Source: Nocardia concava NBRC 100430
GTDB taxonomy: Bacteria; Actinomycetota; Actinomycetes; Mycobacteriales; Mycobacteriaceae
Assembly (NCBI RefSeq): GCF_000308815.1
Contig: NZ_BAFX01000075.1
Span: 1 to 64,000 of the forward strand
Direction: 5' to 3'
DNA length: 64,000 nt
The notes under the pieces are model-generated. The model did no database searches, was not told the DNA's origin, and saw only the letters and a program-made list of their open reading frames with translations. Of this stretch, positions 1 through 8,611 are shown in pieces; within the stretch, counting starts at the first letter, position 1; every line of letters starts with the position of its first letter. Both the position numbers and the translations under genes were made by a program.

Positions 1-692
1 GGCTCACCGACGCGGGCCACGCTCTTCACCCAGCGGCGAGACTCGGGAAACGTTGCCGTGCCGTCGAGGACGCCGCGATGCACGTAGGTGAACAACAGCA
101 TGCTGCCCGCACCGCCGATACCGCGCAGTGCGGCGAGCGTGGCGTCCATGGCCTGCGCGGTGAGGTAGTTGGTGACGCCCTCCCACACGAAGACGACCGG
201 CTCACCGCACCCGACACCGGCCCCGCGCAATGCGGTTGTCAGATCATCGGTTTCGAAGTCCACCGGCACGAACCGCACATGATCGACGCTCTCACCCGCC
301 GCGCGCACGGCAGCCGCCTTCGCCGTCTGCGTATTGGGTCGATCGACCTCCACCACCCGGGTCGCGCGCAACTGCGGCAGTCGCCAGGCCCGGCTGTCGA
401 AGCCCGCGCCGAGGATCACGATGTGCCCCACGCCTGCTCGGACGAGATCGACGACGGTGTCATCGATGAGCCGTGTGCGGGCCACCGCGGACGGGCGCGG
501 GCCGGGAAAGGCGAGGTCGTAGAGCCGCGGGACGGCCCCGCCCAGCACCGGCAGGCGCGCCAGATCCGCGAGCGCGCGCAGCGGCCGGGGCAGGAACGCG
601 TCGGTCAAAGGATCGGTGAAAAGCCGGGATTCGGCCGAACGGGCGGATTCGAATGCTCGTTGCAGCGCCATGGTGCGCGCGGTGAAACTCAC
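1..692 (-). CDS. Class I SAM-dependent methyltransferase, Ppm/TIGR00027 type (3' end outside window)
   Basis: The gene runs leftward off the window edge, so only about the first 230 residues are visible. Read from the GTG at 692, the product begins SFTARTMALQRAFESAR and has the SAM-binding motif VILGAGFDSRAWRLPQL, then EVDRPNTQ and the WEGVTNYL segment. These are hallmarks of the actinobacterial leucine-carboxyl-methyltransferase-like family, whose natural substrates are mostly unknown. GTG 692 is preferred over the internal ATG at 671 because the SFTARTMAL block is normally part of the family N-terminus; a second in-frame GTG at 698 is also possible. It is divergent from the PPOX gene at 777. 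The fold is clear, the substrate is not. Confidence 0.85.
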   Translation of the reverse strand, partial: MSFTARTMALQRAFESARSAESRLFTDPLTDAFLPRPLRALADLARLPVLGGAVPRLYDLAFPGPRPSAVARTRLIDDTVVDLVRAGVGHIVILGAGFDSRAWRLPQLRATRVVEVDRPNTQTAKAAAVRAAGESVDHVRFVPVDFETDDLTTALRGAGVGCGEPVVFVWEGVTNYLTAQAMDATLAALRGIGGAGSMLLFTYVHRGVLDGTATFPESRRWVKSVARVGE

Positions 693-738
693 TCCCACAA
701 ACGGAATATAGATTCTGTTTGTCGCCGAGTCCAGAGCC

Positions 739-769
739 TTGACCTCAACCGTGCTCGAGCTTCTACGGT
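739..769 (+). promoter_or_regulatory. Long-spacer promoter of the PPOX gene
   Basis: TTGACC at 739-744 and TACGGT at 764-769 are separated by 19 bp, longer than the usual 17. The spacer holds a CTCAAC/CTCGAG imperfect dyad. A 19-bp spacer with an internal dyad is typical of MerR-family-activated promoters. The -10 lies 7 bp before the ATG at 777, so the mRNA would be leaderless. The regulator is unknown. Confidence 0.4.
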
Positions 770-776
770 GGGTGTC

Positions 777-1193
777 ATGCCTTTCACCGACGCCGAACGG
801 GCCTACCTCGCAACGCAATCGCTGGCCCGGCTGGCCACCGTCACCAAGCGCAATCACCCCAACCAGGTCGCCGTCGGGTTCCGGCTCAACGCCGACGGCA
901 CCATCGACATCGGCGGGCCGAACCCCAACGCTCAGCGCTACCGCAATGTCCGCGGCAACGAACACGTCAGCATCGTCATCGACGACATGACCCCCAACGA
1001 CCCGGGCGAGGTGAAACCCGGGTGGGGGCGCGGTGTCGAAATCCGCGGTGTCGCAGAGATTCTCACCGTCGAGGACATCCCCGTGGCCCCGGACTGGTTC
1101 TCCCACGAAATCATCCGCATCCACCCGCGCCGCATCCACAGCTGGCACATCGACCCCGCCGATCCCGACGGCGGAGCCCGCAACGTCGCCTGA
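777..1193 (+). CDS. PPOX-class (F420/FMN-dependent) oxidoreductase
   Basis: This 138-residue single-domain protein has the split-barrel pattern of pyridoxamine-5'-phosphate-oxidase-like proteins: TQSLARLATVTKRNHPNQVAVGFRLNADG at the N-terminus, a NVRGNEHVSIVIDD strand, and RGVEIRGVAEIL before the C-terminal HPRRIHSW. Small actinobacterial members commonly use F420 or flavin to reduce unknown substrates. The HPRRIHSW ending resembles F420-binding members, but the cofactor cannot be proved from sequence. The ATG at 777 has no ribosome binding site and lies just after a -10 box, which fits leaderless translation. It converges on the AraC gene. Confidence 0.8.
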   Translation: MPFTDAERAYLATQSLARLATVTKRNHPNQVAVGFRLNADGTIDIGGPNPNAQRYRNVRGNEHVSIVIDDMTPNDPGEVKPGWGRGVEIRGVAEILTVEDIPVAPDWFSHEIIRIHPRRIHSWHIDPADPDGGARNVA

Positions 1194-1201
1194 GCGAGCT
1201 C

Positions 1202-2092
1202 TCAACCCCGTTGCGTGCGGTAGGCGCCCGGCGCGATCCCGTACTCGCGCTTGAAGGCCTTCGCGAACGCGAATTCCGAGCGGTAACCCACCGCTCGGGC
1301 GACGGCGGCCAGGGGAGCGCGGTCGCGGCGGAGCAGGCGGGCCGCAGTGATCATCCGCCAACGGGTGAGATAGGTCAGCGGCGGCTCGCCGACCAAACGG
1401 GTGAACCGGCGGATGAAAGTCGCTCGTGCCACACCGATCTCGGCGGCCAGGCGGTCCACCGTCCACGGTTCGGCGGGGTCGGAGTGCATGCGGTGCAGGG
1501 TGTGCCCGATCGCCTGGTCGGCCATCGCAGCGGTCCAGCCCGTGGCATTGCCGTCGTGCCAGGCGCGCAGGATATAGATCAGCAACGCGTCCACCAGTGC
1601 GGTGACGATGGCATCGCCGCCGGGATCGCGTGCCTCGATCTCGGCGGCGAGCAACTCGACCGCCGCACCCAGCCGATCCTGGCGGGGCCCGGGCAGATGC
1701 ACCACGTCGGGTAGCCCCGCGAGCAGCGGGTGCCGCAGGCCCGCCTCGATCCGGTAAGCGCCCGACACCACAACGGTTTCCGCGCCTTCACCTCCTACCG
1801 TGACGCGTTCGACGCGCCGGTCCACGACCAGCTCGACGGGTTCGGACGCCACCGAATCCGCGAGCGCGTGCACCGCCCCGCCGGGCATCAACACCACATC
1901 CCCGGCGCGCAACACCATCGGTCGCGCACCCTCGCGCAGCAGCAGGCACTCACCGTGCACGACGACATGGAAGCCGAAGCCGCGCCGCCCGCCGAACCTC
2001 AGACCCCAGGGCGTGCGCGTGCGCAGCTGTACCGACAGGGCCGGCGCCACCGTCAAAGCGGCGACCGCATCACTCAAGACATCGATCTCCAT
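1202..2092 (-). CDS. AraC-family transcriptional regulator with N-terminal cupin
   Basis: The 296-residue product has an N-terminal AraC-type cupin (GFHVVVHGECLLLREGARPMVLRAGDVVLMPGG, about residues 40-75) and a C-terminal double helix-turn-helix (LAAEIGVARATFIRRF and AVARAVGYRSEFAFAKAFKREYGIAPGAYR). This layout (Cupin_6 plus HTH_18) is usual for sensors of small organic compounds. The start MEIDVLSDAV is preferred to an in-frame ATG 36 bp upstream because it begins the conserved N-terminus. It is divergent from the SDR gene at 2208, with about 115 bp between them, so it probably controls that SDR; this is inferred from position only. Confidence 0.88.
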   Translation of the reverse strand: MEIDVLSDAVAALTVAPALSVQLRTRTPWGLRFGGRRGFGFHVVVHGECLLLREGARPMVLRAGDVVLMPGGAVHALADSVASEPVELVVDRRVERVTVGGEGAETVVVSGAYRIEAGLRHPLLAGLPDVVHLPGPRQDRLGAAVELLAAEIEARDPGGDAIVTALVDALLIYILRAWHDGNATGWTAAMADQAIGHTLHRMHSDPAEPWTVDRLAAEIGVARATFIRRFTRLVGEPPLTYLTRWRMITAARLLRRDRAPLAAVARAVGYRSEFAFAKAFKREYGIAPGAYRTQRG

Positions 2093-2207
2093 CCCACCCA
2101 CTGATCCGATCGAGCATGTTCCGGGCACATTCAGCCATGGTTCGGATCATTCTCGCCCCATAACGTCAGTGGGGCAACGCAATACGGATCATCCGAAGGA
2201 GATCGCC

Positions 2208-2942
2208 TTGTCCGAGAACCCCACCGTCATCGTCACCGGCGCCGCCCGAGGCATCGGCCGCGCCATCGCCGAACGCCTCGGCGCACACGGAGCCCGCGTC
2301 ATCGTCAACTACCGCTCCGACGCCGCCGCGGCCGACACCGTCGTCACCACCATCCGCACCGCAGGCGGCGAAGCCACCGCCGTCCCCGCCGATGTCGCTG
2401 TCCCCGAACAGGTTCAACACCTCTTCGACACCGCCCGCCACCACTACGACGCCCCCGCCGTCGTCGTCCACACCGCGGCCGTCACCCACTTCACCCCGCT
2501 CGCCCAGGCCACCGACGCCGACTACGACCACGTCTTCGACGCCAACACCCGAGCCACCTTCACCACCCTGCGCGCCGCCGCCCAACACGTCACCGACCAC
2601 GGCCGCATCATCGTCATCTCCAGCGGCGCCGCGGTGCTTCCCCGTCCGAACGCAGGCCTCTACGCCGCCAGCAAAGCCGCGGGCGACCAACTGGTCCGAG
2701 TCCTGGCAACGGAACTGGCCCCGCGCGGAATCACCGTGAACAGCGTGCTCCCGGGCCCCACCCGCACCGAAACGGTCGCAGCCACAGTCCCCGAAGCCCA
2801 ACTCTCCGCCATCGCCGCCGACATCCCCCTCGGCCGCCTCGCCGACCCCACCGACATCGCCGACATCGTCGCCTTCCTAGCCTCCGACGCCGCCCGCTGG
2901 ATCACCGGCCAAACCCTCCACGCCGGCGGCGGCATGTTCTGA
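2208..2942 (+). CDS. Short-chain dehydrogenase/reductase (SDR)
   Basis: A 244-residue classical SDR. The Rossmann motif TGAARGIGRAIAERLG is at residues 10-25, the usual NAG is replaced by HTA (VVVHTAAVTHF), and the catalytic Ser and YxxxK are present (VISSGAAVLPRPNAGLYAASKAA). VNSVLPGPTRTE and the ending WITGQTLHAGGGMF are typical of FabG-like enzymes. The TTG start at 2208 is chosen because a strong AAGGAGA ribosome binding site sits 6 bp upstream; longer upstream reading lacks conserved sequence. It is an NAD(P)-dependent ketone/alcohol oxidoreductase of unknown substrate, probably under the divergent AraC regulator. Confidence 0.9.
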   Translation: MSENPTVIVTGAARGIGRAIAERLGAHGARVIVNYRSDAAAADTVVTTIRTAGGEATAVPADVAVPEQVQHLFDTARHHYDAPAVVVHTAAVTHFTPLAQATDADYDHVFDANTRATFTTLRAAAQHVTDHGRIIVISSGAAVLPRPNAGLYAASKAAGDQLVRVLATELAPRGITVNSVLPGPTRTETVAATVPEAQLSAIAADIPLGRLADPTDIADIVAFLASDAARWITGQTLHAGGGMF

Positions 2943-3012
2943 CCGGCACGACCTGGAATCCGTGCGGTGCGGGAGTCGTCGAAAATGGCCGTGTCAGTTC
3001 TATGTTGATCAC

Positions 3013-3810
3013 ATGAGCACGCTGCATACCGAGGCGTCGGTCGGTCCGGCTGGACGACGCTCACTGTCGTACCGGATGTACGCCGTTGTCGTCATCGCTT
3101 ATCTGGCCATCATTCAGGGCGGTGGGATCTGGATGAAGCAGGTCAGTGGCGAGAGTGACTTTCGTTCTACCCGTGCGGTGTTCTACGGGATGATCATTCC
3201 CCTCGGGGTGGCGCTGATCTTCACCTATGGCGTGATTGCCTACCTTGGCTGGTTGCGGCCGGTGCTGCGCGACGAGCGGCCTGTGCAGTCGTGGGTGCGG
3301 GTGGTGCCGATCGTGTTTCTGGTGGCCATTGCCGGTGGTATCGCCTATCACGCGCTCTCGGAGAAGGGCTGGCTGTTCGTTGTCGTGTTGCTGATCGCGA
3401 CGCAGTTCGTCGGGTGGGGCGAGGAAGGCATGTTTCGCGGCATCGGGGTTGTGGTTTTGCGCGACCACGGTCTCACCGAAGGACGGGTCGCGCTGTGGTC
3501 GAGCCTGGTGTTCGGTGCGGTGCACCTGGCCAACGGCATCACCCACGGAGCCTCCGCGATCTTCCAGGCCATCGTCGTCAGCGCGGCCGGCTACTTCTTC
3601 TACCTGATCCGCCGCGTCACCCGCGGCAATATCGCCAACTCGATCATCCACGGCCTGTTCGACTTCACCCTGCTCACGGGCACCGCGATTCTCGTCGACC
3701 AAACCCTCTACCCGGGCACCCTGCTCCCGATCCTGGTCTACCCCCTTCTGACGATCATCCTCCTGCTCAAACGCCACAGCATCGAACCCGCTGCCACACC
3801 GGCTCGGTGA
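3013..3810 (+). CDS. CPBP-family intramembrane metalloprotease
   Basis: The 265-residue protein has about seven hydrophobic segments and the family motifs: EEGMFRG (the EExxxR motif, after VGWG), a histidine in FGAVHLANG, and NSIIHGLFDF. These match CAAX protease and bacteriocin-processing (CPBP/Abi) proteins, embedded in the membrane with a diglutamate/histidine active site. Substrate unknown. ATG 3013 is chosen over an upstream ATG because a -10-like TATGTT at 3001-3006 would place transcription start at the codon (leaderless). Confidence 0.85.
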   Translation: MSTLHTEASVGPAGRRSLSYRMYAVVVIAYLAIIQGGGIWMKQVSGESDFRSTRAVFYGMIIPLGVALIFTYGVIAYLGWLRPVLRDERPVQSWVRVVPIVFLVAIAGGIAYHALSEKGWLFVVVLLIATQFVGWGEEGMFRGIGVVVLRDHGLTEGRVALWSSLVFGAVHLANGITHGASAIFQAIVVSAAGYFFYLIRRVTRGNIANSIIHGLFDFTLLTGTAILVDQTLYPGTLLPILVYPLLTIILLLKRHSIEPAATPAR

Positions 3811-3834
3811 AATCAGCTGCCTGAAGCCTGAAGC

Positions 3835-3865
3835 TTGAGGTTCACGCTGCGTGAATGTTTAGCGT
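3835..3865 (+). promoter_or_regulatory. MerR-type autoregulatory promoter/operator
   Basis: TTGAGG (3835-3840) and TAGCGT (3860-3865) are separated by 19 bp, and the spacer begins with a perfect palindrome TTCACGC-T-GCGTGAA (3841-3855). A palindrome in an over-long spacer is the signature of promoters activated by DNA distortion by MerR proteins. It lies directly before the TipA-like gene, as in autoregulated tipA. Confidence 0.75.
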
Positions 3866-3913
3866 CGAGGTGCCGGATGGACCGGCGGGGTTCGGTGTGA
3901 TGAGGAGTCGGTC

Positions 3914-4684
3914 GTGTCGTGGTCGATTGTGGAGGTTGCCCGGATGTCCGGGGTGACGACGCGGACGCTTCGGCACTACGACGAGATCGGGCTGCTGCCG
4001 CCTGCGGGGGTACGCAGCAACGGATATCGCTTCTACCAGCAGGCGCAATTGTTGCGGCTGCAGCAGATTCTGGTGTTGCGGGAGCTGGATCTCGGGCTCG
4101 ACGAGGTGGCGGCGATCCTCGATCGGCAGACCGATCGCTTGGTCGCGTTGCGGGAACACTACGCGAGATTGCTGCGCGAGCGCGACCGCCTCGATCGGGT
4201 GCTGCACACGGTCGCTCGCACCATCGACGGACTCCAGGCGCAGGAAGGAACCACGGCCGTGCCCGAGATCAACAGGCCGGAGAATCTTTTCGAGGGATTC
4301 GACCCGGAGCCATACGAGGCCGACGTACTGGAGCGCTGGCCTGATCAGGCCGAAGCGCTCGAGCGCTCGAAGGCCAGGAGCGGCGAGCTGCCGGATGCGG
4401 AGATTACGCGAATGCAGCGGGAAACGACCGCCGCGATGATCCGCATGGCTGAGCTGATGACTGCGGGGAAACCCGTCAGCGACGCGGCCGTGCAGTCGGA
4501 GATCGACGCGGCGTACCAACTTGTCAGTGCCACCTGGACCCCGGACGCGCAGATGTTCAAAGACCTGGCCCAGACCTACCTCGACGACCCCACCGCCACC
4601 GCCAGTTTCGATGAAATCGCCGCTGGACTGGCCACCTACTACCGTGACGCGATGGTGGTTTTCGCCGACACCCGGCTCACGTAG
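3914..4684 (+). CDS. TipA-like MerR regulator with TipAS ligand-binding domain
   Basis: The 256-residue product starts with a MerR winged helix (VEVARMSGVTTRTLRHYDEIGLLPP, residues 6-30) and a dimerisation coiled coil (to about 110). The C-terminal half (RPENLFEGFDPEPYEADVLERW, about 117-256) is the TipAS fold, which in TipAL traps thiopeptide antibiotics. The GTG at 3914 has a TGAGGAG site 6 bp upstream. The promoter palindrome at 3841-3855 indicates that it activates its own transcription. The ligand cannot be deduced; the linked SDR at 4766 could be a co-regulated target. Confidence 0.88.
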   Translation: MSWSIVEVARMSGVTTRTLRHYDEIGLLPPAGVRSNGYRFYQQAQLLRLQQILVLRELDLGLDEVAAILDRQTDRLVALREHYARLLRERDRLDRVLHTVARTIDGLQAQEGTTAVPEINRPENLFEGFDPEPYEADVLERWPDQAEALERSKARSGELPDAEITRMQRETTAAMIRMAELMTAGKPVSDAAVQSEIDAAYQLVSATWTPDAQMFKDLAQTYLDDPTATASFDEIAAGLATYYRDAMVVFADTRLT

Positions 4685-4765
4685 CCGACGGCGTGAAGGT
4701 GGTGGTGGCACACCCACCATAAATACGCACTGTTTGCTCGTCGCGGGGGTCGGCAGGGTGAAGGT

Positions 4766-5530
4766 ATGACACAGAACGGGATTCGGTTTCAGGACAAGGT
4801 TGCGCTGATCACCGGGGGGAGCAGTGGGATGGGGTTGGCTACTGCGCGGCGGTTGGTGGCGGAGGGGGCTCGGGTGATTGTTACCGGGCGGGACAAGCAG
4901 CGGCTGGATGCGGCGGTGGCGGAGTTGGGGGAGCGGGCGGTGGGGGTGGCCGGGGATGCCACGGAGCAGGCCGATCTCGAGGAGTTGGTGCGGGTGGTGG
5001 GGGAGCGGTTCGGGCGGTTGGATGTGGTGTTCGTCAATGCGGGAATCGGTGCGTTCCAACCGATTTCTGCGGTGACCGAGGAGGAGTTCGATCGAGTTGT
5101 CGGGATCAACTTCAAGGCTGCGTTCTTCACCGTGCAGCATGCGTTGCCGCTGGTGGTTGATGGCGGGGTGATCATTATCAACGCGTCCTTCGCGCTCTAT
5201 CGCGGTGCACCGAGCGCGGCGCTGTACTCGGCGACCAAGGCGGCGGTGCAGAATCTGGCGCGGACACTGGCATCGGAGTTGGCGCCCAGGGGAATTCGCG
5301 TCAACTCGGTCAGCCCCGGATACGTCGACACCCCGGCATTCCGGGCCGAGGCCTCACCCGAAGCGCAAGCCGGGGCGGCATCGTTGGTCGCGCTCGGGCG
5401 CGTCGGGCGCAGCGAGGATATCGCCGGCGCGGTGGCGTTCCTGGCCTCCGAGGACGCCGCCTACATCACCGGCCAGGACCTCTTGGTCGACGGCGGGCTC
5501 ACCACCGTCATCCCCGCCGCCATCGTCTGA
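4766..5530 (+). CDS. Short-chain dehydrogenase/reductase (SDR)
   Basis: A complete 254-residue classical SDR: TGGSSGMGLATARRL (cofactor binding), NAGIGAFQP, catalytic Ser in IIINASFAL, YSATK as YxxxK, and VNSVSPGYVDTPAF. It ends with the common DLLVDGG motif. This NAD(P)-dependent oxidoreductase is 80 bp downstream of the TipA-like gene and could be in its regulon. Substrate unknown. Codon choice in the first 300 bp is unusually G-rich compared with the second half. Confidence 0.9.
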   Translation: MTQNGIRFQDKVALITGGSSGMGLATARRLVAEGARVIVTGRDKQRLDAAVAELGERAVGVAGDATEQADLEELVRVVGERFGRLDVVFVNAGIGAFQPISAVTEEEFDRVVGINFKAAFFTVQHALPLVVDGGVIIINASFALYRGAPSAALYSATKAAVQNLARTLASELAPRGIRVNSVSPGYVDTPAFRAEASPEAQAGAASLVALGRVGRSEDIAGAVAFLASEDAAYITGQDLLVDGGLTTVIPAAIV

Positions 5531-5536
5531 ACCCGG

Positions 5537-6856
5537 TCAGGAGGCGCGCAGGTCGGCCGCGGGGTCGGCGGTGATGCGGCCGGAATCGGTGTCGTAGTCG
5601 TAGAGTTCGGCATAGCGGCCCCAGTCGATGGCCAACTCCAGCTGACGGCGGGCGTCCTCATCGGAGAAGCCGCGCTTCAAAAGATCCAGGATGAAATCGG
5701 CGCGCACCGTCTCCTCGGGATTGCCCACCAACGCCGAACAGATCGTGCGCACCAAAGGAGCTCGGCGGCGGGCCTGGTTGGCGAAGATCGACTTACTCGC
5801 CTGGATATCGGCATTGGTGAAGTTCGCGCCGACATTGGTGAGGATGACGTCACCGGATTCCACCAGCAGAAAGCCCAGCAGCGCGGCGGCGTCGACCAGG
5901 GGCATCAGGTCATCGAGCTCGAAGTTGAGCTCATCGGCCACCACCGGGAGGTCGGCGCGGCCGCTGTTGCCGTACACCAGCTCCAGCAGACCGGCGATAC
6001 CGCCGACCGAGGCATCGGGCAGCGGGACCGCGAACGGGGTCGAGGTATCGGCCGGGGCCGCAGCGATTTCGGTGTCGCGCCCGGTGAGCAGACCGTAGAT
6101 CTGATCGACCAGCGCCGCGAAGCCGGGTGCGCGCCGGTTGCGCGGGCGCGGCTGATCGACGGCGACCTCGGCGATGATCCGCCCCGGATTCGAACTCAAC
6201 ACCAGCACACGATCCGCGAGCTGCACCGCCTCCTCGATATTGTGGGTGACGATACAGACACACTTGGTCGGAAAGTCCTTGGTGGACCACAGATTCACCA
6301 GCTCGGTACGCAGGTTCTCCGCGGTCAGCACATCCAGCGCCGAGAACGGCTCATCCATCAGCAACAGGTCCGGCTCGAGCACCAGGGCCCGCGCGAAACC
6401 GACGCGCTGGCGCATACCGCCGGAAAGCTCCTTCGGATACGCGGTTTCGAACCCGTCCAACCCGATCCGGTCGATCGCCTCCAACGCGGCCTGCCGCCGC
6501 GGCCCCGGCGCCACCCCGCGCGCCGCCAACCCGAGCTCCACATTGTCCTGCACGGTCAGCCACGGCATCAACGCGAACGACTGGAACACCAGCGCCGCAC
6601 CGGGATTGGACCCCCGCAACGGCTCCTCGCGATAGAGCACCTCACCGCTGGTCGGGGCCAGCAGCCCCGCGATCAACCGCAGCAGCGTCGACTTGCCCGA
6701 GCCCGACCGGCCCAGCAACGCCACGATCTCGCCCTCGCGCAGTTGCAGATTCACCTGATCGAGCACATTGAGCCGCTCGCCCGAGGCCCCGGTGAAGGAC
6801 ATGTCCACATCACGCAGGTCGATCAGGACCTCGCCGGTGGTGACAGTGGTGGTCAT
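5537..6856 (-). CDS. ABC transporter ATP-binding protein (NitT/TauT type) with C-terminal AAA-associated domain
   Basis: In this 439-residue protein, residues 1-260 are an ABC ATPase: Walker A GRSGSGKST (about 49), Q-loop VFQSFALMPWL, signature LSGGMRQR, Walker B LLLMDEP and switch histidine in IVTHNIEEA. The family resemblance is to nitrate/sulfonate/taurine importers. Residues about 285-420 form the AAA-associated C-terminal domain found in a subset of these ATPases. It is the last gene of the M-box-mgtC-permease unit, 15 bp after the permease. No periplasmic binding protein is encoded nearby. Magnesium-linked function is inferred from the riboswitch, not from the ATPase. Confidence 0.88.
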   Translation of the reverse strand: MTTTVTTGEVLIDLRDVDMSFTGASGERLNVLDQVNLQLREGEIVALLGRSGSGKSTLLRLIAGLLAPTSGEVLYREEPLRGSNPGAALVFQSFALMPWLTVQDNVELGLAARGVAPGPRRQAALEAIDRIGLDGFETAYPKELSGGMRQRVGFARALVLEPDLLLMDEPFSALDVLTAENLRTELVNLWSTKDFPTKCVCIVTHNIEEAVQLADRVLVLSSNPGRIIAEVAVDQPRPRNRRAPGFAALVDQIYGLLTGRDTEIAAAPADTSTPFAVPLPDASVGGIAGLLELVYGNSGRADLPVVADELNFELDDLMPLVDAAALLGFLLVESGDVILTNVGANFTNADIQASKSIFANQARRRAPLVRTICSALVGNPEETVRADFILDLLKRGFSDEDARRQLELAIDWGRYAELYDYDTDSGRITADPAADLRAS

Positions 6857-6871
6857 TAGAGGCTCCTCCGA

Positions 6872-8611
6872 TCAGAGCGAGTAGCGGCGTTGGGCCAGCG
6901 CGTAGAGCCGGCGCCAGAACAACCGGTTGATACCGACGACATAGGCGCTCATCACCAGCACGCCGATGAGAATGCGCGGACCATCCCCGTCACGGGTGGC
7001 ATCGGCGATATAGGCGCCCAGGCCCGTCGCGGACAAGGTGGTGTCACCGAACTTCACGATCTCGGCCACGATGGAGGCGTTCCACGCGCCACCGGCGGCC
7101 GTGATCGCACCGGTCACGAAACTCGGGAAGATGGCGGGCAGAATCAGCTTGCGCCACCACAACATTCGCGGCAGCCGCAGATTCGCCGCCGCCTCGCGCA
7201 GATCATTGGGCACCGCCGAAGCGCCCGCGATCACGTTGAACAGGATGTACCACTGCGCGCCCAACGCCATGAGCAGGATCGAGGCCCACTGCAGGCTCGC
7301 GCCCGTGGCCACCAGCACCGCGGTGACCAGCGGGAACAGGAAGTTCGCCGGAAAACTGGCCAGCACCTGCACGATCGGCTGCGCCAGCCGCGACACCCTG
7401 GGATTCAACCCGATCCACACCCCGATCGGCACCCACACCAGGGTTGCGAAGATCAGCAGCACGATCACCCGCAACAGCGTGATCGACCCCAGCCAGGCCG
7501 CATGCCCGACCTCCCCGAACCCCGCGGTCTCGGCGATATAGCGGCCCATGAACACCACGCCCACCGCCAGCGCCGCACCCACCACGAGATTGAACGCGAT
7601 ATCGGCGGCGCGGCGCCGCGCCGGCGCCACATACAGCGGATACTCCGCCAGCCCGAACACCCGCAGCGCCCGATCCATCGGATACACCAGCGGCCCGAAC
7701 CCCCGCCCCAGCAGTCCCGGAATATGACTGCGGCGCAACAGATCCAGGATCAGCGAGCGCGGCGCATCCGCGGATTCGCTGTCCTCCACCCGGAATCGCT
7801 CCGCCCACACCGTGAGCGGCCGCCAGAACAGCACATTCAGCCCGATCACCAGCACCACCATGGCGACGATCGCCAGCATCACCTTGCCGGTGTCGGAGTC
7901 CGCGGTCGCGCTCGCGACATAGGAGCCGATGCCCGGCAACGCGTAGGAGTGGTTGTTGACGCTGATCGCCTCGGCCGCGGTCAGAAAGAACCAGCCGCCA
8001 CCGAAGCTCATCATGGCGTTCCACACCAGCGGGAACATCCCCGAGGGCACATCCACCCGCCAGAACCGCTGCCAGCGCGACAAACGCAGATTGCGCGAGG
8101 CCTCGTCCAGTTCCCGCGGCTGCGAGATCAGGCTGTGGTGGAAGGCGAAGGTCATGTTCCACGCCTGCGAGGTGAAGATCGCGAAGATCGACGCGCACTC
8201 CAACCCCAGCGACGACCCCGGGAACAACGCGATGAACCCGGTCACCGTCACCGACAGGAAACCCAGGATCGGCACCGACTGCAGAATGTCCAGCGCCGGC
8301 AGCATGACCTTCTCCGCGCGCGGCAACCGCGCCGCCGCCGTCGCGTAGACGAAGGTGAACACAATCGAGAGCCCCAACGCCAGAAACATGCGCAGCAGCG
8401 ACCGCGCCGCGTAATACGGCAGCTGGCTCGGATCGGTGGAAATCGTTGTGGGCGCGGTGTTCTCGTCGAAGGGCACATGCATGCCCGCAGACACCTTCAC
8501 CACGATCCAGATCAGCACCGCCGCGCCCGCGAACACCGCGATATCCGCCCACCGCGACCTCGGCCGATCCAGCGCACCCCGCGAGGGATAGGACCGCAAG
8601 CTCGCGCTCAC
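6872..8611 (-). CDS. ABC transporter permease, two fused BPD_transp_1 domains
   Basis: The 579-residue integral membrane protein carries two tandem permease domains (about residues 75-260 and 350-560), each with an EAA-type coupling loop: EASRNLRLSRWQRFWRVDVP and EAAANLRLPRMLWWRKLILP. Both halves thus come from one polypeptide, giving a complete translocation channel, as in fused NitT/TauT-type permeases. The start overlaps the mgtC stop by 4 nt (ATGA), so translation is coupled. With the ATPase downstream it forms a transporter lacking a recognisable substrate-binding protein. Confidence 0.88.
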   Translation of the reverse strand: MSASLRSYPSRGALDRPRSRWADIAVFAGAAVLIWIVVKVSAGMHVPFDENTAPTTISTDPSQLPYYAARSLLRMFLALGLSIVFTFVYATAAARLPRAEKVMLPALDILQSVPILGFLSVTVTGFIALFPGSSLGLECASIFAIFTSQAWNMTFAFHHSLISQPRELDEASRNLRLSRWQRFWRVDVPSGMFPLVWNAMMSFGGGWFFLTAAEAISVNNHSYALPGIGSYVASATADSDTGKVMLAIVAMVVLVIGLNVLFWRPLTVWAERFRVEDSESADAPRSLILDLLRRSHIPGLLGRGFGPLVYPMDRALRVFGLAEYPLYVAPARRRAADIAFNLVVGAALAVGVVFMGRYIAETAGFGEVGHAAWLGSITLLRVIVLLIFATLVWVPIGVWIGLNPRVSRLAQPIVQVLASFPANFLFPLVTAVLVATGASLQWASILLMALGAQWYILFNVIAGASAVPNDLREAAANLRLPRMLWWRKLILPAIFPSFVTGAITAAGGAWNASIVAEIVKFGDTTLSATGLGAYIADATRDGDGPRILIGVLVMSAYVVGINRLFWRRLYALAQRRYSL

